Shown here: in pieces, positions 14,357-38,700 of the stretch
How positions within the stretch are numbered: the first letter of the stretch is position 1
Layout of the letters: every line of letters begins with the position of its first letter
Assembly (NCBI RefSeq): GCF_030936135.1
Contig: NC_082595.1
Span: forward strand, 19,729,930-19,793,929
Source of the DNA: Gavia stellata
Lineage: Eukaryota; Chordata; Aves; Gaviiformes; Gaviidae
Direction of reading: 5' to 3'
Length of the DNA: 64,000 bases
Translations under genes and position numbers: made by a program
The notes under the pieces: model-generated
Database searches by the model: none
What the model was told of the DNA's origin: nothing
The model's input: the letters and a program-made list of their open reading frames with translations, nothing else

Positions 14357-14454
14357 GTGGGACACGGTTTAATGGGCACAGTGGTGTTAGTTGATGGTTG
14401 GACTTGATGATCTTACAGGTCTTTTCCAACCTTAGTGATTCTGTGATTCTGTAA
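14357..14454 (+). mobile_element. CR1 LINE, 3' tail only
   Basis: This is a short, 5'-truncated CR1 copy. It contains the diagnostic avian tail: 'ggttggacttgatgatctta', then 'ggtcttttccaacc', and a terminal octamer-like repeat ('gattctgtgattctgtaa'). Short 3'-only copies are the usual product of CR1 retrotransposition in birds. Confidence 0.85.
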
Positions 14455-16170
14455 CACGTGAATTGAAAACTGCTGCTTGCAATGGTGGGAATGGTGGCTT
14501 GCTTGTGAGGGAGGAACCAGTTTCCCTTTTCTGTCTTTCCAAAAGATGTGACAACAAAGGTCACACTCATCTGCCTGCAAATTGGTATACGTATGTCTCT
14601 CTGCGGAGAAGCATGTATGTGAGAATTGACAGTCCTCCCCTGAATCAATACTCACCTTTGTAAAGGAGAAAATGCTTTCTGCTGAACTGATGGCTATTTC
14701 ATCCCACTCCAAACCATAACAGATGATTTTCTTCAAACCTCTATGCATTTTAAGATTGTATTTACACTCACTAAGCAAGTCTTCTGTCTAAGAGAGGAAA
14801 AAAATAACATTCTCCCACTTCTTCATTTTCTCCCTCCCCCTGGTGCTGTGCTTTCCCAGGGCTGCTGGCTGGGTCCTGCTCAGATTTTTTACTGTCTTCT
14901 GACTGAGCTGCTTCTGCTTGGAAAGCAGTTCTCTGTGTCTCACCTTGGAGGTGGGGGTTCTGGCTCCTTTAAGTCCAGCAGTGTAGGCTCCATAACATAA
15001 GAGTCAAATACCAGATTGGGAAGCAGAGAAAGTACAGCTATCCCTCATTTTCTCCAGCGAGAAAATGAGACTGATGCTGTTACTAACACATGCCACCTCC
15101 CATAGTAAAAATGTAGGGGTTTTTTTTGAAAGAAAAGTGAAACACACTAATTAGGTATTAGTATTATCACTCCTTGTATGACAGGCATCTGCACTCCTGC
15201 CATCCTAGCAAAATTTCAGTCAGCAGAGGGTATTTAGCCAAAATGAAAATTCAGTCTGTGTGTCTAGTAAATGCTGCTGCTGCCCAGCCTTCCGTTTTTT
15301 GGTCAGCAAATAGCTCTGCTGTTCTCTGTCATGTAGCAGTCATGTCCTACCCTGAAGACAGATGCACTTCAGTGGTGTTTCTTGTTTCTTTTTTTTTTTT
15401 TTCATACAAGATAGCAGTGTTTCATAAAAAGCTTTCTTGGGTCAGGACAAAAGCTGCCATGCATATGTAACATTGTGATTAGCATCTTGCAATGAACTGG
15501 CTAGTGTGCACAAAGTGCTATCTCCTGGTAGATCAAACAGCTTGCTTTTCCTGCAGCTGCTTTAGCATAAAGCTAGTGTTTGGGAAGGAAGCCCCAAGGA
15601 CAACCTGAAGTTCTCAGCGATCACAACACACAGCAAAACAGCGGCCCTGTTGGTGCCTCGCTTTTCTGAGATCGCTTCTTCCGAGGTGAGCCCCAAGTCC
15701 CAGCAATACAAGGGCTGGGCTGGAGTGGCTTGAGCAGCGCAGAAGCTCAAAGCAGGGTGGAGGTGGCTCCCCTTGGGGGAAAACCAGCTGAGTCGTCCTC
15801 TGCTAGGCCCAGAGGGCATGCCTGGCCAGACGGCACGCTGGAGACCCCCAATACCCCCCTTCCCCGCGGAGCAGGGGTCCCTGAGGGGTGGAGAGGCAGG
15901 GCGAGGCAGTTCGAGAGGTCCCACCGCGGCTTCCCGGCCTGCTGGTCCTTCCCCAACCACCCCTCACCTGCCGCTGGTGGGCCGGGCAGAGCTGGCTGCG
16001 GGCAGCACCGGCACAAAGCAGCAGGCGCCGCTCTGACTGCCGCGGGCCACCCTGCCGTACGCCCTCGGCTGCCTTCAAACCGCGCGAAAAGGCGCTCACA
16101 CGGCCAGAGCCGCCGCGGCCGCCAGCCCCGGGCAGCCTCGCCAAAGGGGGCCGGGCAGAAGCGCCCTCAC

Positions 16171-16184
16171 CAAGATGGCGGCTG
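16171..16184 (+). promoter_or_regulatory. YY1-like site 1 (CAAGATGGCGGCTG)
   Basis: The site matches the extended YY1 consensus AAGATGGCGGC exactly. It lies about 120 bp upstream of the CCDC167 start codon on the sense strand. Such sites often sit at or just downstream of the start of TATA-less promoters and position transcription. Confidence 0.7.
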
Positions 16185-16205
16185 TCTCATAGCGCAGCCC
16201 CTCAT

Positions 16206-16217
16206 AAAGATGGCGGA
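16206..16217 (+). promoter_or_regulatory. YY1-like site 2 (AAAGATGGCGGA)
   Basis: A second match to the YY1 core in the same orientation as the first, about 36 bp further toward the CCDC167 start codon. It is followed by GAAG, so the last base of the extended consensus differs. Confidence 0.65.
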
Positions 16218-16300
16218 AGCCGCGCGCGGACGTGGCCGCGCCAGGGCGGTGGCCCAGAGCGGAAGGCGGCGTCATGCGCGCTACGGTCGGGCCGGGGACC

Positions 16301-28547
<12,247 letters not shown>

Positions 28548-29305
28548 GTGTACTCAAGAATTCTCCCTGTTGACCAAGTTACTCTCCTGCAAGGAGTTCT
28601 TCCTCCTCTCACCACTGTATGCCTCCCACAAGGGTGAGAACAGCATTTTGAAAAGCTGATTCTTGTTTATCCTCTCCAAGACTTGTTGTAGGGAAGCATT
28701 TTCTCTGAGAATTGAGGGGTACAGGAGACAAACCAGAAATTGGAAATCAGGTCAAGCAGAGCTCAAGGTGCTGCTGTCTCACCCAATATGCAGTCAAGAC
28801 CATCCAGCCTGATGGAGGAAGGCAATACATTCTCCCTTTTGAAGAGGACTTCTGTGGTTGCAGACAAGTGCTCTCTGCCCAGCTCAGTCAAAATACATGC
28901 CACTTTCTTGGTTCCTGTGACTTCAGCCATAAGCTGAAGGGACACCAAGTTCTTTGATTCAAAGAGTAACTTGGGTATTGTGACCTAAAGACTCTACATG
29001 TCCCCAGAGCTGAGCTAAACAAAGATGTTTCCTCCTCCACACTGACTTACAGCACCAAAGGAATCCTACCTCCACAAAAACAGAGGGGAGGTGGGTATCT
29101 CTTTCTGCAAGCAGGTAGCATCCAACTTGGTATCTGGGTGCTTGGGCTTTGAGAAGATCGACCTATCTCTCCAGTGCATCAGAGCTTGGTAGCCATTTTG
29201 CGCATCTGAGAATCAACATTTGGAGAAGAGAATTTACTATCAAATCCCAGGGATGGAAGTGCTTCTGCAGGGCTTTAAATAAAGTAATTTGACCTTATAG
29301 CTTCA
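28548..29305 (+). other. CCDC167: CCDC167 3' untranslated region
   Basis: Runs from the stop codon to just past the first canonical AATAAA. No further coding sequence on this strand. The 3' limit is set by the poly(A) signal, with cleavage assumed 10-30 nt downstream. Confidence 0.65.
29278..29283 (+). terminator. CCDC167: Poly(A) signal of CCDC167 (AATAAA)
   Basis: The first canonical AATAAA after the CCDC167 stop codon, about 730 nt downstream. A U-rich stretch ('tctttttcttttttt') follows within 30 nt, as expected of a downstream element. Confidence 0.75.
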
Positions 29306-29334
29306 TCTTTTTCTTTTTTTCCTGTTTTGTAACA

Positions 29335-32300
29335 TGCCTTTCAGCCACTGCTTTATTTTCATCCTACCATCTGCCTGCTGGCACACGCTGTACCACAGTA
29401 GGCCTAGGCTGGGTAAAGCACATAACATCCCTGGTCAGCGAGGTCTCAACAGTGAGTTATTGGTCTGTTGTGACCTGGAACCTACTTGAGTGTTTGCTTC
29501 CTTTGAGTGGAAAAGTAGCATAGCATGCTGCAGAGGAATACTTGAGACTGTCCCTCGTAGTTACCTCTCATTCTGATCCAGTGACATACACTAGGTAGCC
29601 CTGAGTGTGCTCTACTTGCCAGGAAAGCCTTTAGAAGGGGACTGCCTTGAAAATTTAACTGTGCAAGGCATTTCTCTATCTCCATGCTAACACACACTGC
29701 TGGCCAGAATGTGGGAAGCAAAGTAAACAAGCACTGTTGTGAACTACAGGGGCTGTATTGGTCAGAGACAATGAAAGCAGAGAAGTCAACACAAAATGAT
29801 ACACAGCCTAATAACAATACATTGTGCAATTAATGTACATAAACATTCCCTTCAGCAAGACCTTCCTCACCCCCCTTCTGAACATAATCCCTCCATATTT
29901 ACCCTGCAACAGGGAAGCAAGTAGCATGGTGGCTCATGCTTGCCTTCTTGAAGGGGGATTCAGAATCAAGGTTCAGTGCATCAAAAATAAAAATAAAAGC
30001 AAATTAAAATCAGGAGGAGCTGGAGGCAACTGGGTAAACAGAAAGTATCTGTTCATAAAAGCTAGCCTGCAGACTAACCAGGTTTTTTTACACCCTCAGA
30101 AGCCTACACTCACCCTAGTGTACTTCCTAGTCACCCTTCTGTCTGCCAGCTCACCAGAGACCAAAGCCCTGAATGGAGGACACACCACTTGGCAAAGGAG
30201 CCTGGCAAAGGGAGAAGCATGCTTTGCTGGCATTGGTACAGCCTCAAGGCAGTCCAAAGAAGCTACAGAACTCAAATTACTGGTTGGTTTAAAAAGCCAG
30301 CTGCATGCAGGCCTGGAAACCACACAGTTAGAGGTTCGTTATTGCCCACTGGGAGAAATTCCTCCTCCATGGAAGTGCCTTTGCCAAAACAAAACTGCCA
30401 CCAACAGCCCTTGTTCTTTGGGGGGGAAGGGACGCCATTTCTATCATACATCTTTTACCAACGCTTGAGAGTGGAGGGCGTCTGCAGGTCAGCAAGAGGA
30501 TGCATTAACAGCATGCCATCCCTCAACTGCTTTAGTAGACCTAAATGTGTCTGGGGACTAATAGTCACCAATGTGGAAAAAGCAGCTTTGACTCAGTTCA
30601 CTTTTGGGCAGAGCTTGAGAAGAAACAGAATAGCTCCCCTGCACAATATTCAGGGCTACCTATTTGTAAGCTAACCTCTCATCCACTCCCAAGCTTTGCC
30701 TCCTCCAGTTTCCATTGACCAACAGACCATGCCAACTTCCGTGCACCCCTTTAGCCAGGGGTGTGGTTCTGCAGTGATCAAGCCTACATATAATTTTCTC
30801 TGGTGCAAGGAGTTGCAGCTGTTAAGTTCATTTATACCAAAATGTAGAGAATTAATACATGGGTATATGGGGACAATTTGCTTGTGAAGACATGGAAGTG
30901 CTCCAAGCTCAGAGAGCACAGCCTACTTGTAGGATGACATTCAACTGCATGCCGAGAATAAGCACAAAACCTACACATGATGCTGGGCCTTAGACGGTGG
31001 AGGTGGGACTTCTATGACATGCCATCCTTGTTCTGGCTTCTTTGGGTGCAGTAGGGCACCCATGCACTTATTCACCTACAAGTGAAAATGTCCACGTCTT
31101 GCTACATAAAGCTTGTTCATACGTATGGGTGTGGAGAGAAAGAAACAAGAATCTGAACAACTGCTATAGATTCTAGGAGAACTATAGCTTTCTTTAAGGC
31201 ACAGTTCAGACAACCCCTAAATCAGTTTCCTCCCTACTGCCAATCTGTGTTAAAAAACAAGCCAAGAACAAAAAAAAAAAGGGCAATTTTGCTGCTTGGC
31301 CAAAAGCAGTCAACTGTATGTTATCTTCTGATTTATGTGGAAGATCTGGCAAAAGTGCCACAGAAGCCAGATGTGAAGGTAAAACACGCAAAAGAAAACA
31401 ACTTTGAGCCCAGCACAGAAGTGCACGGAGAACACACAAATACCATGCTGAGAGTTTCACAGCTCTATGTTTTCACCCCAGATGCAGTTCCAGGGCCAAA
31501 TGAGACATGGAGTGTTTCAAAACCCACTCTGACATTTAAAAAGGGAAGTCTGGTAACCTTTCCAGTGGGCACAGTCAGGGGGCAGGATTTCTTCTGATTA
31601 ACCAACATGGTCAAAGTCAAGATCTCTTTTCACTGAAGCCCTGTTTTTTTTTTTTAACTAAAGTCAGACATTCCCATCATTTCCTCCAAAGACCTCCAGC
31701 ATCCCAACCTTCCTGTGTCTTCCCTCCCACATCTGCTTTCCTCCCTGAAGATTTGGGTAATAGGGTCGAGTACCAAGAATCAAAGCACCTTGGTCGCAGA
31801 AGTACCGTGAGGCATAGACACGTTCACAATTTAACCCCAGGCTGCTGGCTCAGGATCAGTCACTGACCTGGAGAGGGGAAATCCTTGTCACAGCAGCTTC
31901 TAGAGGTCTGAGAAATCCCTGGCAATGAGCATATCAAAGCTGTGCCAGGAACTCTACTCATCACCTGTGTTGGCCTTTGTCCAACAGGATACCATCACAT
32001 AGGAATTGCCAGTGGCCAGCCAAGTGCTTTGATAAGCAGAAGTGTTGGACACACCAACAAGAATATATACTTGCATCCAAAAGTTAGCATTCCCTAATGA
32101 GTTAACACCCTCCACTAGGTAGTGTAGGCCCTTGACAAGGCTGAGGAGACAGATAGCTGCCAGGAACGATGCAGGGCCACTTCAATGTGCTGTTGCCCTA
32201 CTCTGCCACCAAGACATCTCTGCTCCTTCCCACACTGCCAGGGAAGCACAAGCCTCAAGAGTTCTGGCACACATAGAGCTCCACAAACCTTGCTGAATGT

Positions 32301-32619
32301 TTGAACAGGAGCAAAGAAAGCTGCCAGCCCCTTGGCCTCATGCATGCTGTAGGTCAGGACAAAAGGACATTAGGCCTTGGCTCCAGGAGTTACCATGGGT
32401 ACTCCGGCAGCAGGCGCTACCTGGGCCGTACTCTTATATACACTGCCAGGGTAGAGCCTCGTCCTGTGCCTTCTGCATACCACCCCCTGGTTCAATCGCC
32501 TCCAGGAAATCAGCTCCGGAGAAGACCAGGATAGAAGTTGTGGAGCCTCCCCAGTCTCATCAGTCCCTGAAGAATCCAGGCTGGGTTCAGTCCCCCCTGC
32601 ACTCCTCAAGAGAGCAGGT
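29335..32619 (-). other. CMTR1: Probable CMTR1 3' untranslated region
   Basis: Spans from the CMTR1 stop codon to the only canonical minus-strand poly(A) signal. I see no exon or recognisable repeat in it. A 214-codon open frame on the + strand (29,824-30,468) lies wholly inside and resembles nothing I know; I treat it as chance. The extent is inferred from the signal alone. Confidence 0.45.
29352..29357 (-). terminator. CMTR1: Candidate poly(A) signal of CMTR1 (AATAAA on the minus strand)
   Basis: The only canonical AATAAA on the - strand that I found between the CMTR1 stop codon and the CCDC167 3' end. It would give a 3' untranslated region of about 3.3 kb. Variant signals closer to the stop cannot be excluded by eye. 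Confidence 0.45.
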
Positions 32620-32752
32620 TTAGGGGTAGTGCGCTTGGATGAAAGACAGGACATCCTCCTTTGATAGCTTCTCTGGATCTTGCCTTTTCTGAGAGTCGTG
32701 CACTTTGACACCTTCCCCCCACTCCCAGAAGAGGCGGCTGTAATGGCAGATG
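32620..32752 (-). CDS. CMTR1: CMTR1 coding exon 23 (C terminus, stop)
   Basis: Completes residue 788 and encodes 789-831, with the conserved RLFWEWGEG block and the ending [11 protein letters not shown] before TAA. Acceptor CCCACAG. A longer frame on the same strand (32,370-32,864) is a frame-shifted shadow of this exon. Confidence 0.95.
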
Positions 32753-35700
32753 CTGTGGGCAGAGAGGAGAGCAAGATTAGTCTGGCAGGGGAGGGAAAGG
32801 AAAACACTGTCATCCTAGCCACAAGGCGCACTACAGAGACAGCTGCCCTTGCAGTGGGAGCCACACAGAGATATTCTATCTAAGGGGTGCCTTAGAAAGA
32901 CCAGTGCATTCATTCACCTTACAAACTCTACAGCCCTTAACGTACAGCAACTTCCAAGCCTAAGAGATTTCCATGGAAACAAACTTCTTAATTCTAGCTT
33001 CACTCAAGATTCAGTTCCGTATTTGCTGGAAGGAGATAGGTCATTAGGGAAAAACCTACCTCCCCCAAGTTTTTGAGAGTATGAAACTGTCATTGCAGGC
33101 AATGGAAAGGCCTTAATGAAGAAATTAGAATGTCTGCCATCAGCAGCAAGCAGCAATCTAATCACTCGCCAGAAACCTAGTAGAATCAGTAATAGCTGTC
33201 CTATGGAGCTTTGCAAACGAACAGCACTTCACACTGTACAAAAGCAGCTAGGATCATCCCCTCTTTGGAGCTCCACTTGGCTGCTGAGAGTTCTGGTACT
33301 ACAACGCCATCTCTCACTCCATCCATCAAGCACAGCCCTCCCTCCCTGCATCAACATAGTCCTAGCCATAATGAAAACAGAGCTGCTTAATTACAGCCGA
33401 CACAGCAGCCTTTAGTTTTGTACAATTACTGACACTTAATATTCATAGCTTATTTAGTGCTACTGTTCTAACAAAGCAGTACTAGCACAGCAACAACAGC
33501 ACATGTCAATGGCTAATTATAGACACATTAGTACTCACTAACCACAACACATCCCTTCTGGAGTACCACAAGCTCTCCTTCCACCTCCTCAGCCATTCAT
33601 GCAGGTTCATGCTGGCCCAGTTCTGAGTACATAGGCAGAACTAACCCTATCCTGACACATGGAGGGAAAAAGCATCGTGTGCCTCTGCTTTTTAAGCCCG
33701 TTCTGCCATTTAGGTGGTTAAGGAAAGCTTAAGGATTCTTAAGAGCACTGCTGTAAGGTAGGTAAGGAGATTGAAAGTGAGAAAAATCAGGAGTCCTATT
33801 TCATATCAAGCTCTCGCTCAGAGGCACAGTCCTGGGTAGTGGTGGTGGAGGGCATCTCGTGCAGAACATCTCCACCCATGAGCGCTGAGGCATCACACAG
33901 ACTCAGGATTTGCTGTACTTAAGACATGGCCTCAGCCTAGTACTCAATAGATACAGATGGGGTTCAGCAGCCACAGTGTTAATGACTGTCCAATAACAAG
34001 CCACTCCATCCTTTCCCAAGGAGCTGCTGCTTTTCTCTCTCACTCTCTCTTTAAATAGCTCCCAGCTACCTACAGCTTATTCCAGAGCCTGGGCTAAATG
34101 AACTGGGATTTGCTTTTAAATTAGCAACTTCCAGCCAAGCATCTTAAAATACAGGGATGCAGCAAATTACAGTTGCTGGGCTCAATTTCACTTGCTGTGT
34201 GCAGGGAGGTTCAGTAACTTGTACTCTGCTGCAGACAGGGGAACAAAGTTGCGAGATGTGTGTTATTCAGAGCAATTAATTGCTAAATCCACGAATCCAG
34301 ATCAGCAGTTTCCTGAAAGTCTGAGAAGGTGCCAGCTTCTGCAGCACACCCTGCTGGTGACCAAGCTGTGCTTGCACTGCAAACGACTGCAAGAACATAG
34401 CACAGCACGCCTAAATCCCTTCCAAATACCCAGACACACACACAAACTCGCACACAGCTATCCTTCCACAGCCTCAGCTCTGGCTTGTACTCACTGAAAG
34501 GGTGCGATGGATTCAGAAGGGAGATCATATGTTGCTTTCTTGGTCATTTTGTTGAAGAAGAATTTCCTCTTGGAGTTTTTGCTGTATGCCATTGTCCAGG
34601 GATCTTGCAGAAAAGTCACAGGGATCAGACAGAAAATGTAAAGGGGGGAAAAAAAGCACAGTATAAATACACATACAGTGCAAGCAAGGAGGAGGAATCT
34701 GTAAGAATAATGATCCTTCTTCCACTCCTTTTTCCCTCCCTCCCCCAAGAAGACCTGCTTCCCAAGCTGTTCTTTATTCACTGAGAAAGCCCCCTTCTCC
34801 CTGCATTTAAAAGTTAACATTCCAAATAGGATATTTCCATGTACTATTACTCTGGAAAATATATTTTCAATGAAAAACTATGATCTTATTAAAAAAGGAA
34901 GTCATCAGTCATGTAAATAAATGGAATTACCCACACAATAGCTAATCAACCCACAACAGAAAAAAACCTATCATATAAATACCCTAAGCCTTATCCAAAT
35001 CCAAGCTACCCTCACTACAAGAAAACTAGCCATTGGTATACTCCCGTCAATTTTTTCACCAAGTTACAACAGGAGCAAGCCTGGTCAATACTTTTTACTT
35101 GAAGATACAAAGAAAAATAAGAGCGGGGACTCTCTCTTCCTACCATTCACAGTCCGTACGATGTAGAGTCCTGTGGGCACAAAATGCCGGTCATCTCGGC
35201 CAGTGTAGGATAGCCGGGGTATTCCCCCTGAACTCTTGATTATTTTCATCTCTAACCTAGATGTTGAGAGAAGGTAGTGATAGAAATTCCCTGTTTCTTC
35301 CTTTACGATCGTCTGGCACACAACGTGTCACCTGCACACCCTCTCCAGAGTGTCACAGTGAAAACTGACAGCACCACACATGACAGGACAAAATCATCAC
35401 ATACTGGAGAACTCAGTCTCTTGCCTCCCCCACATGACTAGAGAAACCAGCCAGAGCCGTCTAGATCAGGTAGCAAATTGAGTCTTGCAATGAAGGATCT
35501 GTGATGATCTACCACGCTTAATCCAAAGGGGGTTCCTAATTCAGGTATGAACTCTTAATCTTTCAAGCCACTGATACTTCTGCACACAAACTCAAGCACC
35601 ATTGCTACTCCTACTGTTGTAAAGTGCATTGGCCACATCTACGGCATTAGAACTCAGCAGGACGATGCTCTGAGTCAGAAGCATCTCAGAAACAGCAGCC

Positions 35701-38700
35701 ACCAGCTGCACGAGCCCTAACAGCTCTTTCTCCAGGACACTTCAAGCACAGATCACAGTACATCCCTCCTATTCCTGTGCAATGGTGGCCAATAACCTCA
35801 GGGGGCCCTGAAGTTTCTCATTTGTGCTGGTCACTTACCTCACAAAAATCTTCTCCATTTCCTCCAATCTGTACACTTCCTTTACTCTGGGGGGAAAAGA
35901 CAAAAATGTGATTAAAAAAAAAAAAAAAAAACAAACTGTCCTCTTTTTCTGTCCCAGCTACAGGGAGCAGCCAAACAGTTCATTTTGTACAGCATGAGGT
36001 GGTCAGGCATGACTGAGGTTCACCCTTCTCCTCAATCTTACACTCCAGTGCCTTATTTCTCCTGGCTTGAGAAAACCTGACACCTGCATGCTCATGGCTG
36101 GCTTGCTGTAAGCAGCATACAAGCATCCTGGCTGCTAAGGAAGCTGTGCATTTTTACCTCAGGCTGATCATACAGAAGAGGAAGAACAATGAAGGTCAGG
36201 TGCTTTTTTTTTCCCATGAGGTAAATTTACCAAGGTCAGCCCCAGGCAGGTTCTGGCCTCAGCATGCTGGCCTCGCAGTAAAACTAAACTGCCCGATCTT
36301 CACCATTATTATCCTCAGGGATGCCACAAACTCATTAGCTACCCTGAGGTAAAAACAGCTGCTATTTTTTTTTTTTTAATTAGTACAGAAGATCTGGAGT
36401 CATCATTCTTACCATTATGTCAAACTACTTTTGTTTTTGTTGTTCTGAGACACAGAAAGATAATCGGAAAGTTTCAAAAGCACTGCCTCTGATCTGACAC
36501 CCCATTTCCCACACACTGCTACAAGCATCAGGCTTTAAAGAGCACGGTTTGAACACTTTTTCACAAGAGCAAAGGATGCTTCTACAACCCATTTCTATAG
36601 CTCTCCTCATTTCACCTTCAGCCCTCCCCAACATTTTGAGCTCCTCCAGTTATTGCAACTGTCTGTTTGTCTTGAGTTAACTGAGATCCCACTCATTATC
36701 TTTCATTAAGCCACCAAGGAGAACATCCTCTTTCACTTCCTCCAGCTTCTCTCACAATATCATGGCACTTCTAGCTTCTGAAACAGAAGCTGGTTTTGTC
36801 CACAATACCCATCTGATACCCAGCACAATGACACTCTTGCGCTTCACCATAGCAGAATTAATGAAATGGGAAGTCAGGATGCAACCAAAGATGAAGCCCT
36901 TTGTCAGGAACTTTCTTGGGATTGTAACTTAAAGCCTTCTCCTCAGGCTAACCATTTGGAGATTGCAAGTGCTGGTCAGCACTTCATTATCTACTAACAG
37001 TCAGCCATCTCTGTACCGCTGCTGACCCTTCAGGGCAGGCAAGGACATAGAAGTCTTTGCAATGATTAAGCTAACTGGCTGCTAGACCTACTATAGCACA
37101 TGTTTGAAATCAGCACCAGCCAATCCACCTATGATGAAAATAGGACTGTCTGATATGTGAAAGGAGAGCACAACGTCTCCGCTATCAACCTTTATCTTAG
37201 ATATTTAAACAGCTTTTAGCCTCTTTCCATTGAACATAACAGAACTATGAATTTCAGCTTGAAATTTAACTCTCCTTCAGCTCCTTAACTTCATCCTCCA
37301 ACACACTGAAACCAAAGCACGCCAGGCTGAGGGAAGGAGTCATCACTCACCGGATGGGGTTCATATCTGGCCGGCTAGGTTTAGAAACAGCTTTGACAAA
37401 CTTCTCCGCCAGCTGAATCCTGAATGAAAATGGAAGCAGAATCCAGCAATTTAGTGAGATCTTCAGCAAAGCAGGTAGGTAACAGTTTCAGCAGAATAAC
37501 TGATTAGACACTTCAGTACATGCAGACTGCCTCCACTGCTAGCCAAATGGGTACCGAGTAACACTTTTTTCACCCTGCCATCCCAGTTCAGTGCCCAGTG
37601 ATACTGGCTACTATCCATTAGGAATTAATCTCCATAGCCTCCTCTACAAGTCTGCATGCTGCTGAACACATTGATGTATCAGCAGGAAAGTAGGACTGGT
37701 AGAGACTTAATGCCCCTGAGGAAGGAAATGGAGGGACTCATTCCTTCTCCCTCAGCCAGTTATCAGCTATGCTCATTCATATTCCCAGGATGCTCAGTTT
37801 ACCCAGACCGTGCCTGGCTCATCCCCGACTAAGGAAGGAGCTAGACCTGCCCTCATACACAGAGAAGGTATGGTTGGAAAAGGTGATATGCACTCCACTT
37901 CAGAGCAGGTTCATTCACAGTTCATCTTTATAGCAGTGTTTCAGCTGAATGCACTTGCCTCCCTGTGCTCAGCATTCTGCTTTTCGTGTGAACGCTCTTT
38001 CCCAGTCACTCCCACTCACGTACAAGAAAGAAGCTTCTCCAGATCCTACATACCTCTGGTTGAAATGCTGCTTTCGAACATCATTGCCATTCAGCACCAA
38101 GACATCAAGGATGTGGATGGCACTAATTTTTCGCTGGGCTTTCCCCTAGGAAGGGCAATACAAAGACTTACTACTCAGACTGCTGCTATTTCAGCTTTGA
38201 TTTATAGCCTGGTTTTTGACAGGACATCATTCTCCTCTAGAAAGAAAGCACCTTTCCAGATATTAGAAGCACACAAATTCCCTGCTGCCCATTATACAGT
38301 AACATGCCATCCTCCTAGAATTGGTGTACCTCAACTACACAGATCTGTCTCAGGGGAGTGAGAGCGGACAGGACCACAGCTGCCATCACCAGCTCTCTAT
38401 GCCTTATCAGGTGCCACAGCACAAAGCCCAGTGCACTACAGCATCCTCATCTGAGGTGCCAGAGGACAGCCAAACTCCCAGGCAGCAATACCTTACACTG
38501 TGAATATACCACGAGAATCGTTTCCCCAAGGCCTGCAATCACTACTGAGCAGTTACGTCCCCAAAGAGCCACAGAACACATCAAGTCATGTTGGCAATAT
38601 CATCTGCTGCTGCACATAGAACAGCAGCAGCATGTCAGGTCCAAAGTGTTTTCAAAATAATGTTAAAAGCTCATACCTCTAGCACTGGATAGAAAGAAGG

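Noticed and set aside
29824-30468. 214-codon + frame between CCDC167 and CMTR1
   Set aside because: Antisense to the probable CMTR1 3' untranslated region, with no recognisable protein content or splice partners.
32370-32864. 164-codon minus frame
   Set aside because: Shifted-frame shadow over the last CMTR1 exon. The real frame matches the conserved CMTR1 C terminus.
35500-35580. Possible C/D-box snoRNA on the + strand (GTGATGA ... CTGA)
   Set aside because: Antisense to the host gene, with only a four-base terminal stem and no clear internal boxes; likely chance.
37810-38361. 183-codon + frame
   Set aside because: Antisense over CMTR1 coding exon 18 and its flanks.
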